From contig JABAKD010000023.1 in NCBI GenBank assembly GCA_012845835.1, positions 9,527,840-9,591,839 on the forward strand: a DNA stretch of 64,000 nucleotides. The letters are read 5' to 3'. Below the pieces are notes generated by a model that saw nothing but the letters and a program-made list of their open reading frames with translations, was not told the origin of the DNA and did not search any database. Source of the stretch: Undaria pinnatifida. Taxonomy: Eukaryota > Sar > Phaeophyceae > Laminariales > Alariaceae. Shown here one piece after another: positions 21,000 to 31,820 of this stretch (its first letter is position 1; each line of letters starts with the position of its first letter). A program made the translations under genes and the position numbers.

Positions 21000-21290
21000 A
21001 CCATTAATAGTAGCGTTAATAATTTTCATAGTATATCTATACCAAATACTATCAAATGTAGTCTAGTGTATATATTTACTATATATAGTCTAGTAGTATA
21101 GTATTAGACCTAATACTATAGATATACCACTAAGAACATATACTATACTGTTTAAAGTTTACTGTGTACTATAAACAGTGTCTCTGTAAAATTTATAGTA
21201 TCTATACTAATGATAATATTTATACTATTAATGGTATATACTATACTATTGAGAGTAGAAATATTATATTAACAGTATACCCCTTTGACG
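21000..21290. repeat. AT-rich island of short palindromic words
   Basis: Built almost wholly from tatagtat, atactat and tatatact words on both strands, with sharp edges against the G/C-rich sequence before and after. It could fold into many hairpins. No coding potential. Confidence 0.75.
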
Positions 21291-21529
21291 CAAAAACTTG
21301 TCTTGGGTAAGCTGAAAGGGCGACCCCCGCTGACCTAAACCATGGCACAGGCTTATTGCCACGTCGATATCATACCAGGTCTATTATGTATGTACGTGTA
21401 CCTACCGAAATTCGATAAACAAATGCACTACTGTGATCCCTACCGCAGCTACCATGGGGATTGTTTTTACCGTAGTGTTTTTACTTGTTTTGGGACAAAA
21501 TATAACGCCAATTTAACAGCAGTAATACT

Positions 21530-22257
21530 AACAATAAAAATACACTCCAGCTGTGAGATCGAAGATTTCGTCGAAACTCATCTTTGCAAGCTGTGTGTGA
21601 TACTCCGATCGCGCGTATTATTACGGGTTGTGTGTCCTCATAAAGGATATAGGTCGGCGACTCCCCTTGCAACTACAGTGTAGCTATCAGGATCAACAGG
21701 GTGATGTTAGGGAGTCTGTGCGCAGACACTATAAAACCCGCTTCTGAGGGGGACAAAATCTGACAGCTGCTGTGGAAGGAAATGCATCAGTTTATCAAGT
21801 GAATCCGGTAAGTCGAATAGCCGGTGAGGGGAGGGCGGAGGTTTTGGGGACATAGGGGCCTAATTTTGATCAAGAGGGAGCGGGAGATGGGACAGCTCAA
21901 TTGGTGCGTGGAAACTATTATTCCTTCTTGTGGGGCATGGGGGGAGGAGGTAGGGGGTGGGCGGGGGTGGGGGGTGGGGGGAGGGTTTAGATCGCATAGA
22001 TGTAGGATTTTGCTATACGCGTGGTGCTAGGTCCAGGCGATTTTGCGGGTGGTGGGGAAGGAGAGGGCGTTAGGGGCGGGGGGGGGGTGGAATTGCAGCA
22101 GCGGCATGGACGGCTCTAAAAAGGTCATAAGGTGATGTCCAGGGCGTGGAAGTGTTTATTACTCTGGCATATTTTGATACTAGGAGGGACGTTTGAGCAA
22201 GAGAGAGCGAGGAAAAAAACGAATGGGGGGGGAGGCGGGAAAGGGTTTTGAAGAGGC
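21530..22257 (-). mobile_element. LINE-A 3' region, ~730 bp
   Basis: Reverse-oriented. Begins at 21530 with the 3' core and runs through the middle (agggtgatgttag-like, ctgtgcgcagacactataaa, gaggggagggcggaggtttt), a G-rich centre, and the 5' side (gagcaagagagagcgaggaa) to gaagagg. At its 5' end the minus strand still translates LxKRPS then NMPE, the same C-terminal tail as the reverse-transcriptase relic at 46709. Confidence 0.8.
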
Positions 22258-22700
22258 TACGGTCACATTTAATATAATGTCTGGCCAGGTTTTACTTTAT
22301 CAACCCCCCCATACATCGCGATCCGAAGAATAACTGGAGAGTACCGTTCAAAATACATTTTTTCGCGCACTTACTTTTCGTATGTCACGCTCAGCATCCA
22401 TCCGCGTTCACGTCGAGGTGCTGAACGGATTGACCAACAACAACAGTCAGTAGCCAGCGCAACTATTTTTGCCACCACACAACAAAGCGTTCGAAGCACT
22501 GCTGCCTTGACAATTTCACCTACCTTTACAAGTGCATCCACGTCTCGTGTGTGGGTGTAAATACACATGGAGTTAGTGGGGGATATTCATCATGCGGTCC
22601 TGAAAGATGGATCGTTGAAATTGGATTAATATACACGGAACGACTCCATGGAGCGGCGACGAAAAACACTGACAAAACAGTGTTTCTCGTGCTGCTGCGA
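22258..22700. other. Gene-free stretch with J-like scrap
   Basis: 22375-22430 (gtcacgctcagcatcc, gttcacgtcgaggtgctgaa) is a diverged piece of the J repeat. No gene recognised. Confidence 0.35.
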
Positions 22701-23420
22701 TTTTTAAAAGCGACCACTCCGTTCGTTGTGCTTATTTTCTTTTTTTTTATGGTCTGGTCTATTTTGTTGTGTTCTCCTCACGCTGTACGCTAGCATTTCA
22801 CTTGCTTCATACCTCGATCAATTGTTATTGTTTGGTTAATTAATTATGTCTCACAGTCTGTGACCACATGAATATATGTTATATGTATCTCTCTAGGATG
22901 AAGAATCGGCACGTACACTAGGTTTAATGGTGTCGTTGGGTCCCCTCGAAGACAACGAACGCTCGAACGAAGGTATTTAACCGTGAAATCTGATGACGAA
23001 AAGCAACGACAAAGCAGTCTTACGACAATAGGCCAACGCTTCGAGGTGTGACCATGCAATTTTTAAAAGCGACCACTCCGTTCGTTGTCCTTATTTCCTA
23101 CTTTTTTATGGTCTGGTCTGTTTTGTTGTGTTCTCGTCACCCGGTACGCTAGCATTTCACTTGCTTCATACCTCGATCAATTGTGATGTTTGGTTTACTC
23201 TGTCTCACAGTCTGTGACCACATGAAAATATGTTGTACCTCTCTAGTATGAAGAATCGTCACGGATAGGTTTAATGGTGTCGTTGGGTAGGGAACGACCC
23301 CCCTCGAAGACAACGTACGCTCGAACAAAGGTATTTAACCGTGAAATCTGATGTTGAAAAGCAACGACAAAAAGTAGTCTTACGACAATAGGCCAATGCT
23401 TTGAGGTGTGACCATGAAAG
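22701..23420 (+). repeat. Tandem duplication, 359-bp unit
   Basis: tttttaaaagcgaccactcc begins both units (22701, 23060); each ends aacgcttcgaggtgtgacca or its close variant. High similarity over cattcacttgcttcatacct and cacagtctgtgaccacatga. The unit end also matches the left flank of the J copy at 31262 (caaacgcttcgaggccgcca), so it is probably the outer part of the J repeat. Confidence 0.8.
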
Positions 23421-23500
23421 AACGGTCCATGGGGACGAAATAAGAAGCCAATTTAAAAATGATGCCAACTTGGAAAGAAATGTTTTCCCGTATATATTTT

Positions 23501-23768
23501 AAAAAGTGAAATACACTCCAGTTGTGAGATCAAAGATATCGTCGAAACTCATCTTTGCAAGCTGTGTGTGATACTCCGATCGCGCGCATTACGAGTTGTG
23601 TGTCCTCATTAAGGATATTGGTCGGCGAACTAACTACAGTGTAGCTATCAGGGTCAACAGGGTGATTTTAGTCAGTCTGTGCGCGGAAACTACAAACCCG
23701 TTTCTTAGAGGGACAAAATCTGACAGCTGTGGAGGGAAACGTATCCTTTTATCAATTGAAAAAATATT
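23501..23768 (-). mobile_element. LINE-A 3' end, inserted in a J repeat
   Basis: The core and middle of LINE-A in reverse (tacactccagttgtgagatc, gtgtgtgatactccgatcgc, gggtcaacagggtgatttta, tctgacagctgtgg). Left flank (aatttaaaaatgatgccaac) and right flank (ttcaagctctgttcatgcc) are contiguous in the J copy at 31320-31385, so this insertion split a J element. Confidence 0.8.
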
Positions 23769-23985
23769 TTTTTCAAGCTCTGTTCATGCCAAGATTCAAG
23801 AATAACTCGGGCGTATACTGCTCCCCCCCGAAAACAAATTATCGCTTGTCTCGCTCAGCACACGTGCCCGATCCCGGTCAGGTTCGGAACGAATACGGCA
23901 GGGCGAGGCGCGTTCGAGCCGCCCCCCCAGGACGTGTTTCATTCGTTCAAGCCCCGCAGACGTCAAGCAAAAACACGCTCGAGGG
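23769..23985 (-). mobile_element. J repeat (putative SINE), right part
   Basis: Resumes after the LINE-A insertion with ttcaagctct, gaataactcgggcgtatact, gcttgtctcgctcagcacac, cggcagggcgaggcgcgtt. Matches 31375-31540. Confidence 0.55.
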
Positions 23986-24140
23986 CATGCCACAGCAAAA
24001 TAAATAGAAAATATTAGCAGCTAGCTACCGTCTTGAAAATGTGACAATCTTGTAGATAATCCAGGCGCTGCAGACATCAAGATACGAACAAATTGACTGG
24101 AATTCCTCTTCGACATGCGGTATCTTTTTTTGTTGTTGCA

Positions 24141-24358
24141 ACTTCTCGCGCTTGTCTCGCTCGGCATCCCTCCTCCTTGACGTCGATGTGCGGAACGGAC
24201 ACGGCAAGGCGAGGGGCGTTGGAGACACCCCCCAAGCCAGCGCTCGAACAAGATATGTGACCGAGAATTACAGTTCCGCGAGTCGCATACTTCGGCCGAG
24301 ACAAAAAAAAACTACTGACCGAATCCCTTAATCAAAAGAACGATCACATATAAATGGT
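24141..24358 (-). mobile_element. J repeat (putative tRNA-derived SINE)
   Basis: Matches 31447-31667: gcttgtctcgctcggcatcc, gtcgatgtgcggaacggaca, aggcgaggggcgttggaga, gaccgagaatta, gagtcgcatactt, ctgaccgaatccc, ending gatcacatataaatgg. tRNA origin is inferred only from the relative at 30690-30795, which has an A-box-like TAGCTCAGTGTG on the minus strand. LINE-A begins directly at its right edge. Confidence 0.55.
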
Positions 24359-24815
24359 GCCAAAACCGTCAGATTTATCCCCTCGAAAGGATTTATAGCT
24401 TACATGCACAAATTGCCCCCTTCCCCCCCCCCCCCCCCCCCCCCCTCCAAACCCGCTCGCTTTTGATCAAAACCAGGCCCCCACGTCCTTCAAAACTCCG
24501 CCCCACCCGCCTCACCGGTTATTCGAACTACAAGATTCACTTGATAAAAGGATACATTTCCCTTCACAGCTGTCAGATTTTGTCCCCCTCAGAAACGGGT
24601 TTTATAGTTTCCGCGCACAGACTGACTAAAATCATCCTGTTGACCCTGATAGCTACACTGTAGTTGTAAGGGGAGTCGCCGACCTATATCCTTAATGAGG
24701 ACACACAACTCGTAATGCGCGCGATCGGAGTATCACACACAGCTTGCAAAGATGAGTTTCGACGAAATCTTCGATCTCACAGCTGGAGTGTATTTCCATT
24801 TTTTATAATATACAT
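24359..24815 (+). mobile_element. LINE-A 3' end, ~457 bp, with C23 run
   Basis: Starts at caaaaccgtcagatttatcc, contains a 23-C run at 24423-24445, then gatcaaaaccaggcccccac, ttcacttgataaaag, cgggttttatagtttccgcg, and an intact 3' core and tail ending in a (TA)n tract. A long and well-preserved copy. Confidence 0.85.
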
Positions 24816-26879
24816 ATATATATATATATGCGTACAGCTAGTAGTGCACGTGCAGTAGCCCATACCCACAGGAGGAATGTCCGGCCATGTGTGAGGTGAA
24901 CAACGACGGTGGTAGTCAAAAAACGATATTATTCTCTGTGGGGCATGGAGCTTATCACGAATTTTCGAAGAACGATCGTGGGATTTCCCGTACTGGACTA
25001 TCATCGTCGACCTCGCCCAGATAGTTACTGGTTGACATCAGATTGTGCTACGCTTCCCCCTTCCGTACACGCCAACTTTTTTTCTCTTGTACCTGGTACT
25101 ATATTATCGCCTTCAAGTGGAATCAGCGTTATTCCTTGGTACCCACAGCGCTCGTCAGCTTCACGTGCATTGTGTTTTTGTGGCTTCCGTGCAAGCTGCA
25201 TTAGTAGTAGCCGCTTTCCGCGATGTTCTCTTCAACACCAACGTTAATCACACAAGGTTTAGTTGACGCCGTCCGCAAAAATGCACCCCACCGCTTGCAG
25301 AGATGCTTATCGCGACGCTAAGTTTGTAGATATCGCAGATGACTTGCTGTTTAGAATACTCTAATAACGTGATTTGCCTAATCAGTGCTTAATGAAACTA
25401 CTAGGAATAAATACCTCCATCGTATGATAGCACGTGTCAGAACGCAGAACGCACCCGACATCGAAACCACATTATTGAACAAGGGTCGTGTGCCCTGAAT
25501 TTTAGAAAATATCTTTTCAAAAACACCTATTAATAGTACATATCTTATCGTATCAGGGGTCTATAAAAACACAACAAAACAACTGATGAAATATACTCAA
25601 GTACCAGGTAATTTTTTTCTGAATTAGGCGACCCATTCCGCGAATACGAGTCCACCTATTAGCTAAAAGCAATTTGCTTGCGAGTACCGCCGATAGAATT
25701 TTCTCCGTGGCCCATCGGCTGCAGCGAGAGGCGTCTACTCCTTTCTCACTGGGCGGCCAGCGCACACGCGAGGAAGGTCGGAATGCCCTTCCGCCCCCAG
25801 CAGGCCGCCTGGACAAAGGTGGGGCTCCTGCTCTATTATTGTGTAGAAGCGATGCACAAAATGGTACACGAAGGAATGCGTGTACCAGTTTGTCTCCGAA
25901 AATAACTGCCGGCTTAATACATATTGATATGCACAACGGCCCTAAGTCAGAGAACGATTTCACGGGAAGCCATGGTCGACCGTCTTCGCCGTATGCGGCC
26001 TTTCGTTCGTCAGCACAAGGGCCATGTCAGACAGATGAGGACGACTAGTGGGCCAGGTCTTGAAAGCACAAACTGTGTGTAGTAGGTAGGAAGGCTGACC
26101 ACGAGAGGTTTCAACATTAGAGGTACTGCACGTTGAAGGCTGACCATGAAAAACCGTTCCCAAGTGTACTGTTGTAGATCGAGGTAAACCTTTAAGAACT
26201 AGTTTCAACGTTGAACGGCGGCGCTAGAGGAAGGGGAATACGACGCGTGTTGACCGTGCTGATCATTGCCACGCGGAGGGTCTAGGGGGTAAGCTTCATG
26301 AGTTTCTTCGGCTTCACTTGACAGGGGCATGGGGATATATATGCCGTCGTATCTGTTTCTCGCGATACCCTACTGAACATGAGGCATATAACTAGTTTAA
26401 CGAGGAGCCTAGCCTCAAAAATAATATTGTCCTCCTCTACCGTACGTAGACCCCAGCTACAATATATGTGTACGAAGCACTAGTTTTTTTCCCAAAGGAA
26501 AGCGTCATTTTTCTGAAGTTCACATGTCTCCTTAATAACCAATTATCGCCGGAACTTTACATTTTGTGCTTTGCTCTTACCTTCCATAGGTTTTATTTAA
26601 TACCTATGATAGAGGCCATGACATTGTTTATTGATTGGGTGTTGCATTCGCATTGTTAGGGGAATGGGTTTGTTGCTGCTGTTGTTGTATACAGCTCCTC
26701 TTCAAGATAGGCAAGGAAGGGATCTTTCGGGGGGGAAAAAAAATCACTATTTTCACCCAACGTGCGCGTACTGCGCCCATACCACCACGGTAAGAACTGC
26801 TCTCCTTTTCATCCGAACGTTCTTCGGACCCCGCTTTGACGCCTGAGAATGTGTGGAACTATCAGTGAGTACGAAAATG
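24816..26879. other. Gene-free stretch of ~2 kb
   Basis: Overlapping open frames at 25550-26050 on both strands are the longest here, but the peptides show no recognisable domain. A single B-type tip (acctccatcgtatgatagca) lies at 25413. No LINE, SINE or paired inverted ends seen. Confidence 0.35.
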
Positions 26880-27058
26880 GTTTAGGATATTATTGTTTAG
26901 ATAGAGCTAGAAGAGCGCATGTACCTGTGGTTGGTCGGGTTGCGCGGACGAAGAATGGCTGCCGATGTTGTTCCCGGTACTTTTACCTCGTCATACAATT
27001 TGTAGGAGCTCAGAAGAACATCTTACTGCACCCCAGAATGTGTAGCGCGGGATGACTC
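26880..27058 (+). mobile_element. E-family element, decayed right half
   Basis: gtggttggtcgggttgcgcg then gacgaagaatg, ttgtaggagctcagaagaac, ttactgcaccccagaatgtg and gcgggatgactc match the right half of E copies. The left half is not recognisable. Confidence 0.5.
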
Positions 27059-27229
27059 AGTGACGACAGCTCGTGTCCACTGTATGTAGTAGTCTTACGC
27101 ACCAATCGCGTTCCGACGGGATTTTGAGTAGTCATTCTTAGAGGAGCGAGTCATTCAGAAACGATTTCGCTAAGAACACGTTCTACGACTACCTTCAATA
27201 TCGTTCGTAGCACGTCCCCACGACATACA

Positions 27230-27584
27230 CACTTTTGATCAAAATCAGGCCCCCACGTCCTTAAAAAACTCCGCCCTCCCATCACCACTTTTTCGACTCA
27301 CAGTATTCACTTGATAAACGGACGCATTTCCTTCCACAGCTGACAGATTTTGTCCCCCTCAAAAACGGGTTTTATAGCTTCCGCGCACAGATCGCCTAAC
27401 ATCACCCTGTTGACCCTGATAGCTACAACACTGTAGTTGCAAGGGGAGTCGCCGACCTATATCCTTAATGAGGACACACAACCCGTAATACGCGCGATCG
27501 GAGTATCACACACAGCTTGCAAAGATGAGTTTCGACAAAATTCTCGATATCACACCTGGACTGTATTTTAATTTTTATAATATA
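27230..27584 (+). mobile_element. LINE-A 3' end, ~355 bp
   Basis: Begins acttttgatcaaaatcaggc and continues through gacagattttgtccccctca, caccctgttgaccctgatag and the 3' core to the tail ttttaatttttataatatac. B-type tip remnants (cgttcgtagcacgtcc) lie just upstream. Confidence 0.85.
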
Positions 27585-27775
27585 CTTTTTCACGACCCAG
27601 CGGGATCTTGTATATCAGGTCACAAGTTCTATACCGATCTCAAGATTTTTATACATGATACCTGGTGCTACTTCTGCTGCATCCAAACGTAAAACAGAAA
27701 TACTCCTAGTTCGGGCCAGGCTCAGAGTCTCCTGCGGGGCAGAGCTTTTATTGTCTTGAAAAAAGACATGGTTTT

Positions 27776-28013
27776 AATCAGGAAACTACTCGGTAGATAG
27801 ATGAGAACGGCCTTTTGTGCGACATGTCAGCAGAGTTTCAGCGACAAAAAGAAGGCAAGTTCCAAGATAACAATATCTTCGAGGGTATCTTTTTAATCAG
27901 GAAACTACTCGGTAGATAGATGAGAACGGCCTTTTGTGCGACATGTCAGCTGAGTTTCAGCGACAAAAAAAGGCAAGTTCCAAGATAACAATATCTTCGA
28001 GGGTATCAGAAGT
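27776..28013 (+). repeat. Recent tandem duplication, 119-bp unit
   Basis: aatcaggaaactactcggta starts both units (27776, 27895). They differ only by a one-base change (cagcag/cagctg) and a short A-run indel. The duplicated segment has no coding or repeat identity known to me. Confidence 0.9.
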
Positions 28014-28624
28014 AGTCACACCCACTCTCAAAACATGGGCATGCAGCGATGGCCTAGTGGGCCAAGCCACGTGCCCCGCGCCACCCCCAAAAAACGCTAC
28101 TGCATTACCACACCGAGTAGATCTATTGGGCGCACAGCACACATTTCATCAGTATCAAGAAATAAGTTTTTAGCGTTTCGTGGAAAGGTCGAGAGTTTCA
28201 ATATCGTAACGCCCGGTTAGGTATCGTCTCGTTCGCGCTGTGGCTGTATACTTCGGGCGTGATATAACCTTTGTTCAAGAATACCTAATGAATTAATGGA
28301 GGGTTATGTTGGCCGTTGTCGCCGTTGCACGAGAGAAGCCGAAGAGTCCCATTTAAACCACAGGCTTTGAGCGTCTTTGAAGTATCTCGAGCTGAGGTAC
28401 ACTTCTCGGTGCGCTGTTTCCTGGACGTGCCTCACCTTGCTCGTCTCTCCCGACCATGCTAAAGGGTAGGCATCGGTCTCGTGCTCGCGTCGTCTCCCTG
28501 CAGAGTGCGGTCTTTTTGCTGTTGTTGTCGATTTATCAAATTGTATTCCTCCTGCACGTACAGTCTAGACTAAAAGGAAGAACATTCTGCCATATGATTA
28601 TCAATTTTTTTACACGAGGGCTCC
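28014..28624. other. Gene-free stretch, nothing recognised
   Basis: Short frames only; no repeat match found. Confidence 0.35.
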
Positions 28625-28745
28625 GCATGGGCGCCGGCATTCACCGGCGCCCATGCTTCGGGTAGGGCAAGGTAGCACTTCGACAAGTTGAGGTGTAGCT
28701 GTCCGATTTGGCATTCATTGAACTTTAAAGTAATGCCAAAAGTTT
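28625..28745. repeat. Hairpin repeat, copy 1
   Basis: A 13-bp GC-rich stem with a 6-nt loop at 28625-28656 (arm gcatgggcgccgg), followed by ttcgggtagggca and agcacttcga, and about 60 nt further on by taatgccaaaagtttaat. The copy at 61345 has the same order. See that entry for the compensatory change. Confidence 0.75.
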
Positions 28746-29699
28746 AATACAAACATGGGATCATGAAAGTCACAATGACAAAAGAACACCGTAATATAAA
28801 AAAAAAGGCAAGGATATAGGCGAAACACACTGTTGTTAAATGCGCCGTCAAGTAAAAGTTGGCGCATATCAAACAAAAATACCGAAAAGAGTATTGAGAA
28901 CCTGCGTCGCCTCTAGGTGAAACCAAAGAAGAACTTGGCATTAATGAAGAGACTGCACTGCTGCCCCCGTGGCAATGGAGGTTCGAAGTCGACAGGATGC
29001 AAAGTCGGTTTGCATCAAACGTCGACATGGGGCTATGTCAGCCGGCGAGGTTTTGGAAGAAGATATATTCGCTTATTACCTGAAGGCAGTCAGTCGCATT
29101 GGTTGGTCTGCGTGGTCACGGGCGGGGAGGAAAACAATAAGAGGGAAGCGATCTCTCGTTGCGGTGGCGTTGTCCGAGATATGTGCGAGGGTGGCTTTCC
29201 TCGTACGGGAGGTTGGCGTAGCGCTCTTCTCTGTTTTTACTCGGAAAGGCGGGATATGTGTGTCTGCTGTCTTTGCTTCGCGGGTGTTTTCACGTTGTCG
29301 AAATCGGACGCGTCCCTTCAATACATAACATCCGGGGGTGTCTCTTCCACGACGACTGCTGACAGTGACGTGCGTATTTCCTAAAGACCAACATATCATT
29401 TACTGGTACGAGTATCAGTTTTTTTTCGTTTCGAACTACGCGCATAGCGGAAAGGTCGACGTTTGTTTTTTTTCATTCCCGACTGAAAGTCCAACTTCAG
29501 AAAACAAAATAGGTGAAGACAATCTAGTGCCTGGTACCAGATATCTTCTTTCAGGGTGAACTATTAATAAGTACTTCACCAAAAAATAGTTAATCTGATA
29601 AATAATGTTTTTCGCCTAGGGAGACGAATGGACATAGAATACGTAGGGGTGCTGTGTGTTGTAGTAATAGTATAGACTACATTTGCAATTATTTTTTTC
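28746..29699. other. Stretch with an open but unrecognised region
   Basis: 28917-29384 is open in two plus frames and partly in one minus frame. The 119-codon frame at 28969-29328 starts ATG GCA ATG and is rich in basic and small hydrophobic residues. No domain, homologous copy or clear splice signals. Coding status undecided. Confidence 0.25.
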
Positions 29700-30030
29700 A
29701 TCCCATTTATTGTCCTCGCACCACTCGCGCGCTCCCTCCCAGTGGTAACTCAGATTCAGGCTCACATAGCGGGCCCTCCTCTTCCCTCCCCACTTCGGCA
29801 CGTGCCTTCATTTTTAAAGATAGAACAAGCCAGCTTTTTCTTACCTCGTCGACTCGCGTCGAATTGTACCTACCCACGCTGCTATGCGCTCTCAGCAGTT
29901 GATCCCTTTTTTTGCATTTTCGCAAATAAAGTCAAATCTCATCGTCGTGGTGGGAATCAAACTCAAGCACAAACAAACGTTAGTAGTATGCGAGGACAAA
30001 ATCACTAGACCACCGGGGCGGCCGGCTGAC
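29700..30030 (-). mobile_element. SINE S1, full-length reference copy
   Basis: Minus strand: head GGCCGCCCCGG, A box TGGTCTAGTGA (30012-30002), B box GAGTTTGATTCC (29964-29953), about 48 nt apart, as in a tRNA. The body continues through a region rich in Gly/Lys-like purines to about 29700. The tRNA part has no acceptor pairing and a mutated anticodon arm, so it is a SINE promoter and not a tRNA gene. Four further S1 copies are in the window. Confidence 0.75.
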
Positions 30031-30377
30031 AATTGATAAAAACAAAACAGGATCTTCGCAAAAAGTTTACATTCCCCCGTATTGTATGAGGTATTACGAT
30101 GGTCGACGCTGCGTTAGCAAGAGAGGTCTTGCCTGTGGCGTTAGTCAACAACATTGTTTACTGATGGAGCCTGTCCTGTGACCACAGACTCGATTATGCG
30201 AGTTATTGTGACAACAAGAACAACAATAACAACAACAGCAACAACTGCTCTTGAAGCTCAAAATTTAAAACCAGCGTACCAGGTATATTATATATCGTCG
30301 ACTATTTTAATACAGATTATTTCTTGCTGTATCATCGATTGCCCGCGCCAGACGACATGTTGTCAAGAAGATACCTA

Positions 30378-30388
30378 CCACTACTACA

Positions 30389-30423
<35 letters not shown>

Positions 30424-30424
30424 A

Positions 30425-30456
<32 letters not shown>

Positions 30457-30562
30457 CACTACTACTACTGCTACTACTACAACTACTACTACTGCTGCTA
30501 CTACTACTACTACCACTACTACTACTGCTACTACTACTACTACTACTACAACTACTACTACA
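30378..30562 (+). repeat. (ACT)n microsatellite
   Basis: About 185 bp of CTA/ACT repeats. Frames across it code only for poly-Tyr, poly-Leu or, on the other strand, poly-Val. Confidence 0.95.
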
Positions 30563-30689
30563 CTAATAGATAGCTGCTGTGTCATCGATTAGTGCGCCAA
30601 GCGTTGACCCGTTCTCGGGAAAAGAACTGACCAGGAATCCAAAATACGAAATCGCCTCCGTTATTCTCGGATGTGTTCCTTACCTCCCG

Positions 30690-30795
30690 TACGTAGTATG
30701 CGTTCACGATAAGGTATAGGGGACGGACAAGGAAGGCGTTGGACAGCGCCCTTCGACCAAAGTGACTTGACCGAGAAATCCTACAGCACACTGAG
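30690..30795 (-). mobile_element. J-related element with A-box
   Basis: Minus strand TAGCTCAGTGTG (30791-30780) fits a Pol III A box. It is followed by GGATTTCTCGGTCAAGTCAC and TTTGGTCGAAGGGCGCTG, which align with the GAATTCTCGGTCAA and GTTCGAGCGC parts of J at 31560-31600. This is the best hint that J is tRNA-derived. Confidence 0.5.
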
Positions 30796-31084
30796 CTACT
30801 TAATCACTTGACTCAGTATCTCAGTCACGGGAGTGCTCCATAATATGTTAAACTACCAAAATGTCGTCAGCACGCACGCTCGAAAAAGACAAATATCAAG
30901 GCGGTGATAATCGAATTCACGACACAGCACTACACCCTGTCACGTGACTCAGAAACTCAGTGGGTTATGCCAAAATACCCAACGAATTCGTCCGTTTCGA
31001 GTATTATTGTCACCGACTTCGTAGGAGGGATCTCCGGAGATTTCCCCTCTCCACGCACTACAGCAGTTAGTAGCACTCATAATA

Positions 31085-31228
31085 AGAACACTAACAGCTA
31101 TCAAGACCATTCAAAATGTCTCCAGCGCACGCTCTTGAATACCAAATATGGTCAGGGTGAGAATCGTACCCACTACACCTCCTTCGTTGGTTACATAGCA
31201 CTACTATATACCCACTGAGCCAGAAGGC
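31085..31228 (-). mobile_element. SINE S3 with perfect A box
   Basis: Minus strand TGGCTCAGTGG (31222-31212) is a consensus A box and GGTACGATTCTC (31170-31159) a near-consensus B box, correctly spaced. Flanking sequence does not pair as an acceptor stem. A similar arrangement (actcagtgggttatgcc, ataatcgaattcacg) at 30905-30975 is probably a second, decayed copy. Confidence 0.6.
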
Positions 31229-31249
31229 AACGCCAAAAATCAGCAGTGG

Positions 31250-31667
31250 TGGTAGCTATATACGATAGGGCAAACGCTTCGAGGCCGCCATGAAAAAGCG
31301 ACGCCGGGAAAAAAATTAGATTCCAATTTGGAAAATATGCCAATTTGGAAACGATGTCCCTTATTTATTCGTTCAAGCTCTAGACTACATATGCCGTGAT
31401 TCAGTAATAGCTCGGTCGTATACCGCCCACAAAGTAAAAAAAAATAAAGCGCAACTCTTGCTTGTCTCGATGGCATCCGTCCGAGTTCACGTCGATGTGC
31501 GGAACGGACACGGCAGGGCGAGGGGCGTTGGAGTCGCTCCTTGAAGAAGACGGCGCTCGAACGAAGCTATTTGACCGAGAATTCCAGTTCCCCGAATCGC
31601 ATACTTATGCCGAGACGAAAAAGAACTCCTGACCGACTCCCTGAAACAAAAGAATGATCATATATAT
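31250..31667 (-). mobile_element. J repeat, longest copy
   Basis: From caaacgcttcgaggccgcca (shared with the 359-bp tandem units) through ttccaatttggaaaatatgc, gcttgtctcgatggcatccg, gtcgatgtgcggaacggaca, gaccgagaattccagttccc to gatcatatatatg. LINE-A starts at its right edge, as at 24359. Confidence 0.6.
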
Positions 31668-31820
31668 GTAATTGCAAGGGGAGTCGCCGACCTATATCCT
31701 TAATGAGGACACACAGCCCGTAATACGCGCGATCAGGGTATCACACACAGCTTGCAAAGATGAGTTTCGACAAAATATTCGATCTCACAGCTGGAGTGTA
31801 TTTCAATTTTTATAATATAC
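31668..31820 (+). mobile_element. LINE-A 3' end, ~150 bp
   Basis: Starts attgcaaggggagtcgccga and runs to ttcaatttttataatatac. Core intact (one change, cgatcagggtatcac). Directly follows a J repeat. Confidence 0.85.

Noticed and set aside
28969-29328. 119-codon ATG frame as a confident gene
   Set aside because: Open on several frames at once, no recognisable domain and no copy elsewhere; kept only as a note in the stretch description.
30154-30585. Long frames of poly-Tyr, poly-Leu and poly-Val
   Set aside because: They are translations of an (ACT)n microsatellite; the same applies to (TAG)n at 18127, (GGT)n at 8362, (GCT)n at 20500 and (TTG)n at 35369.
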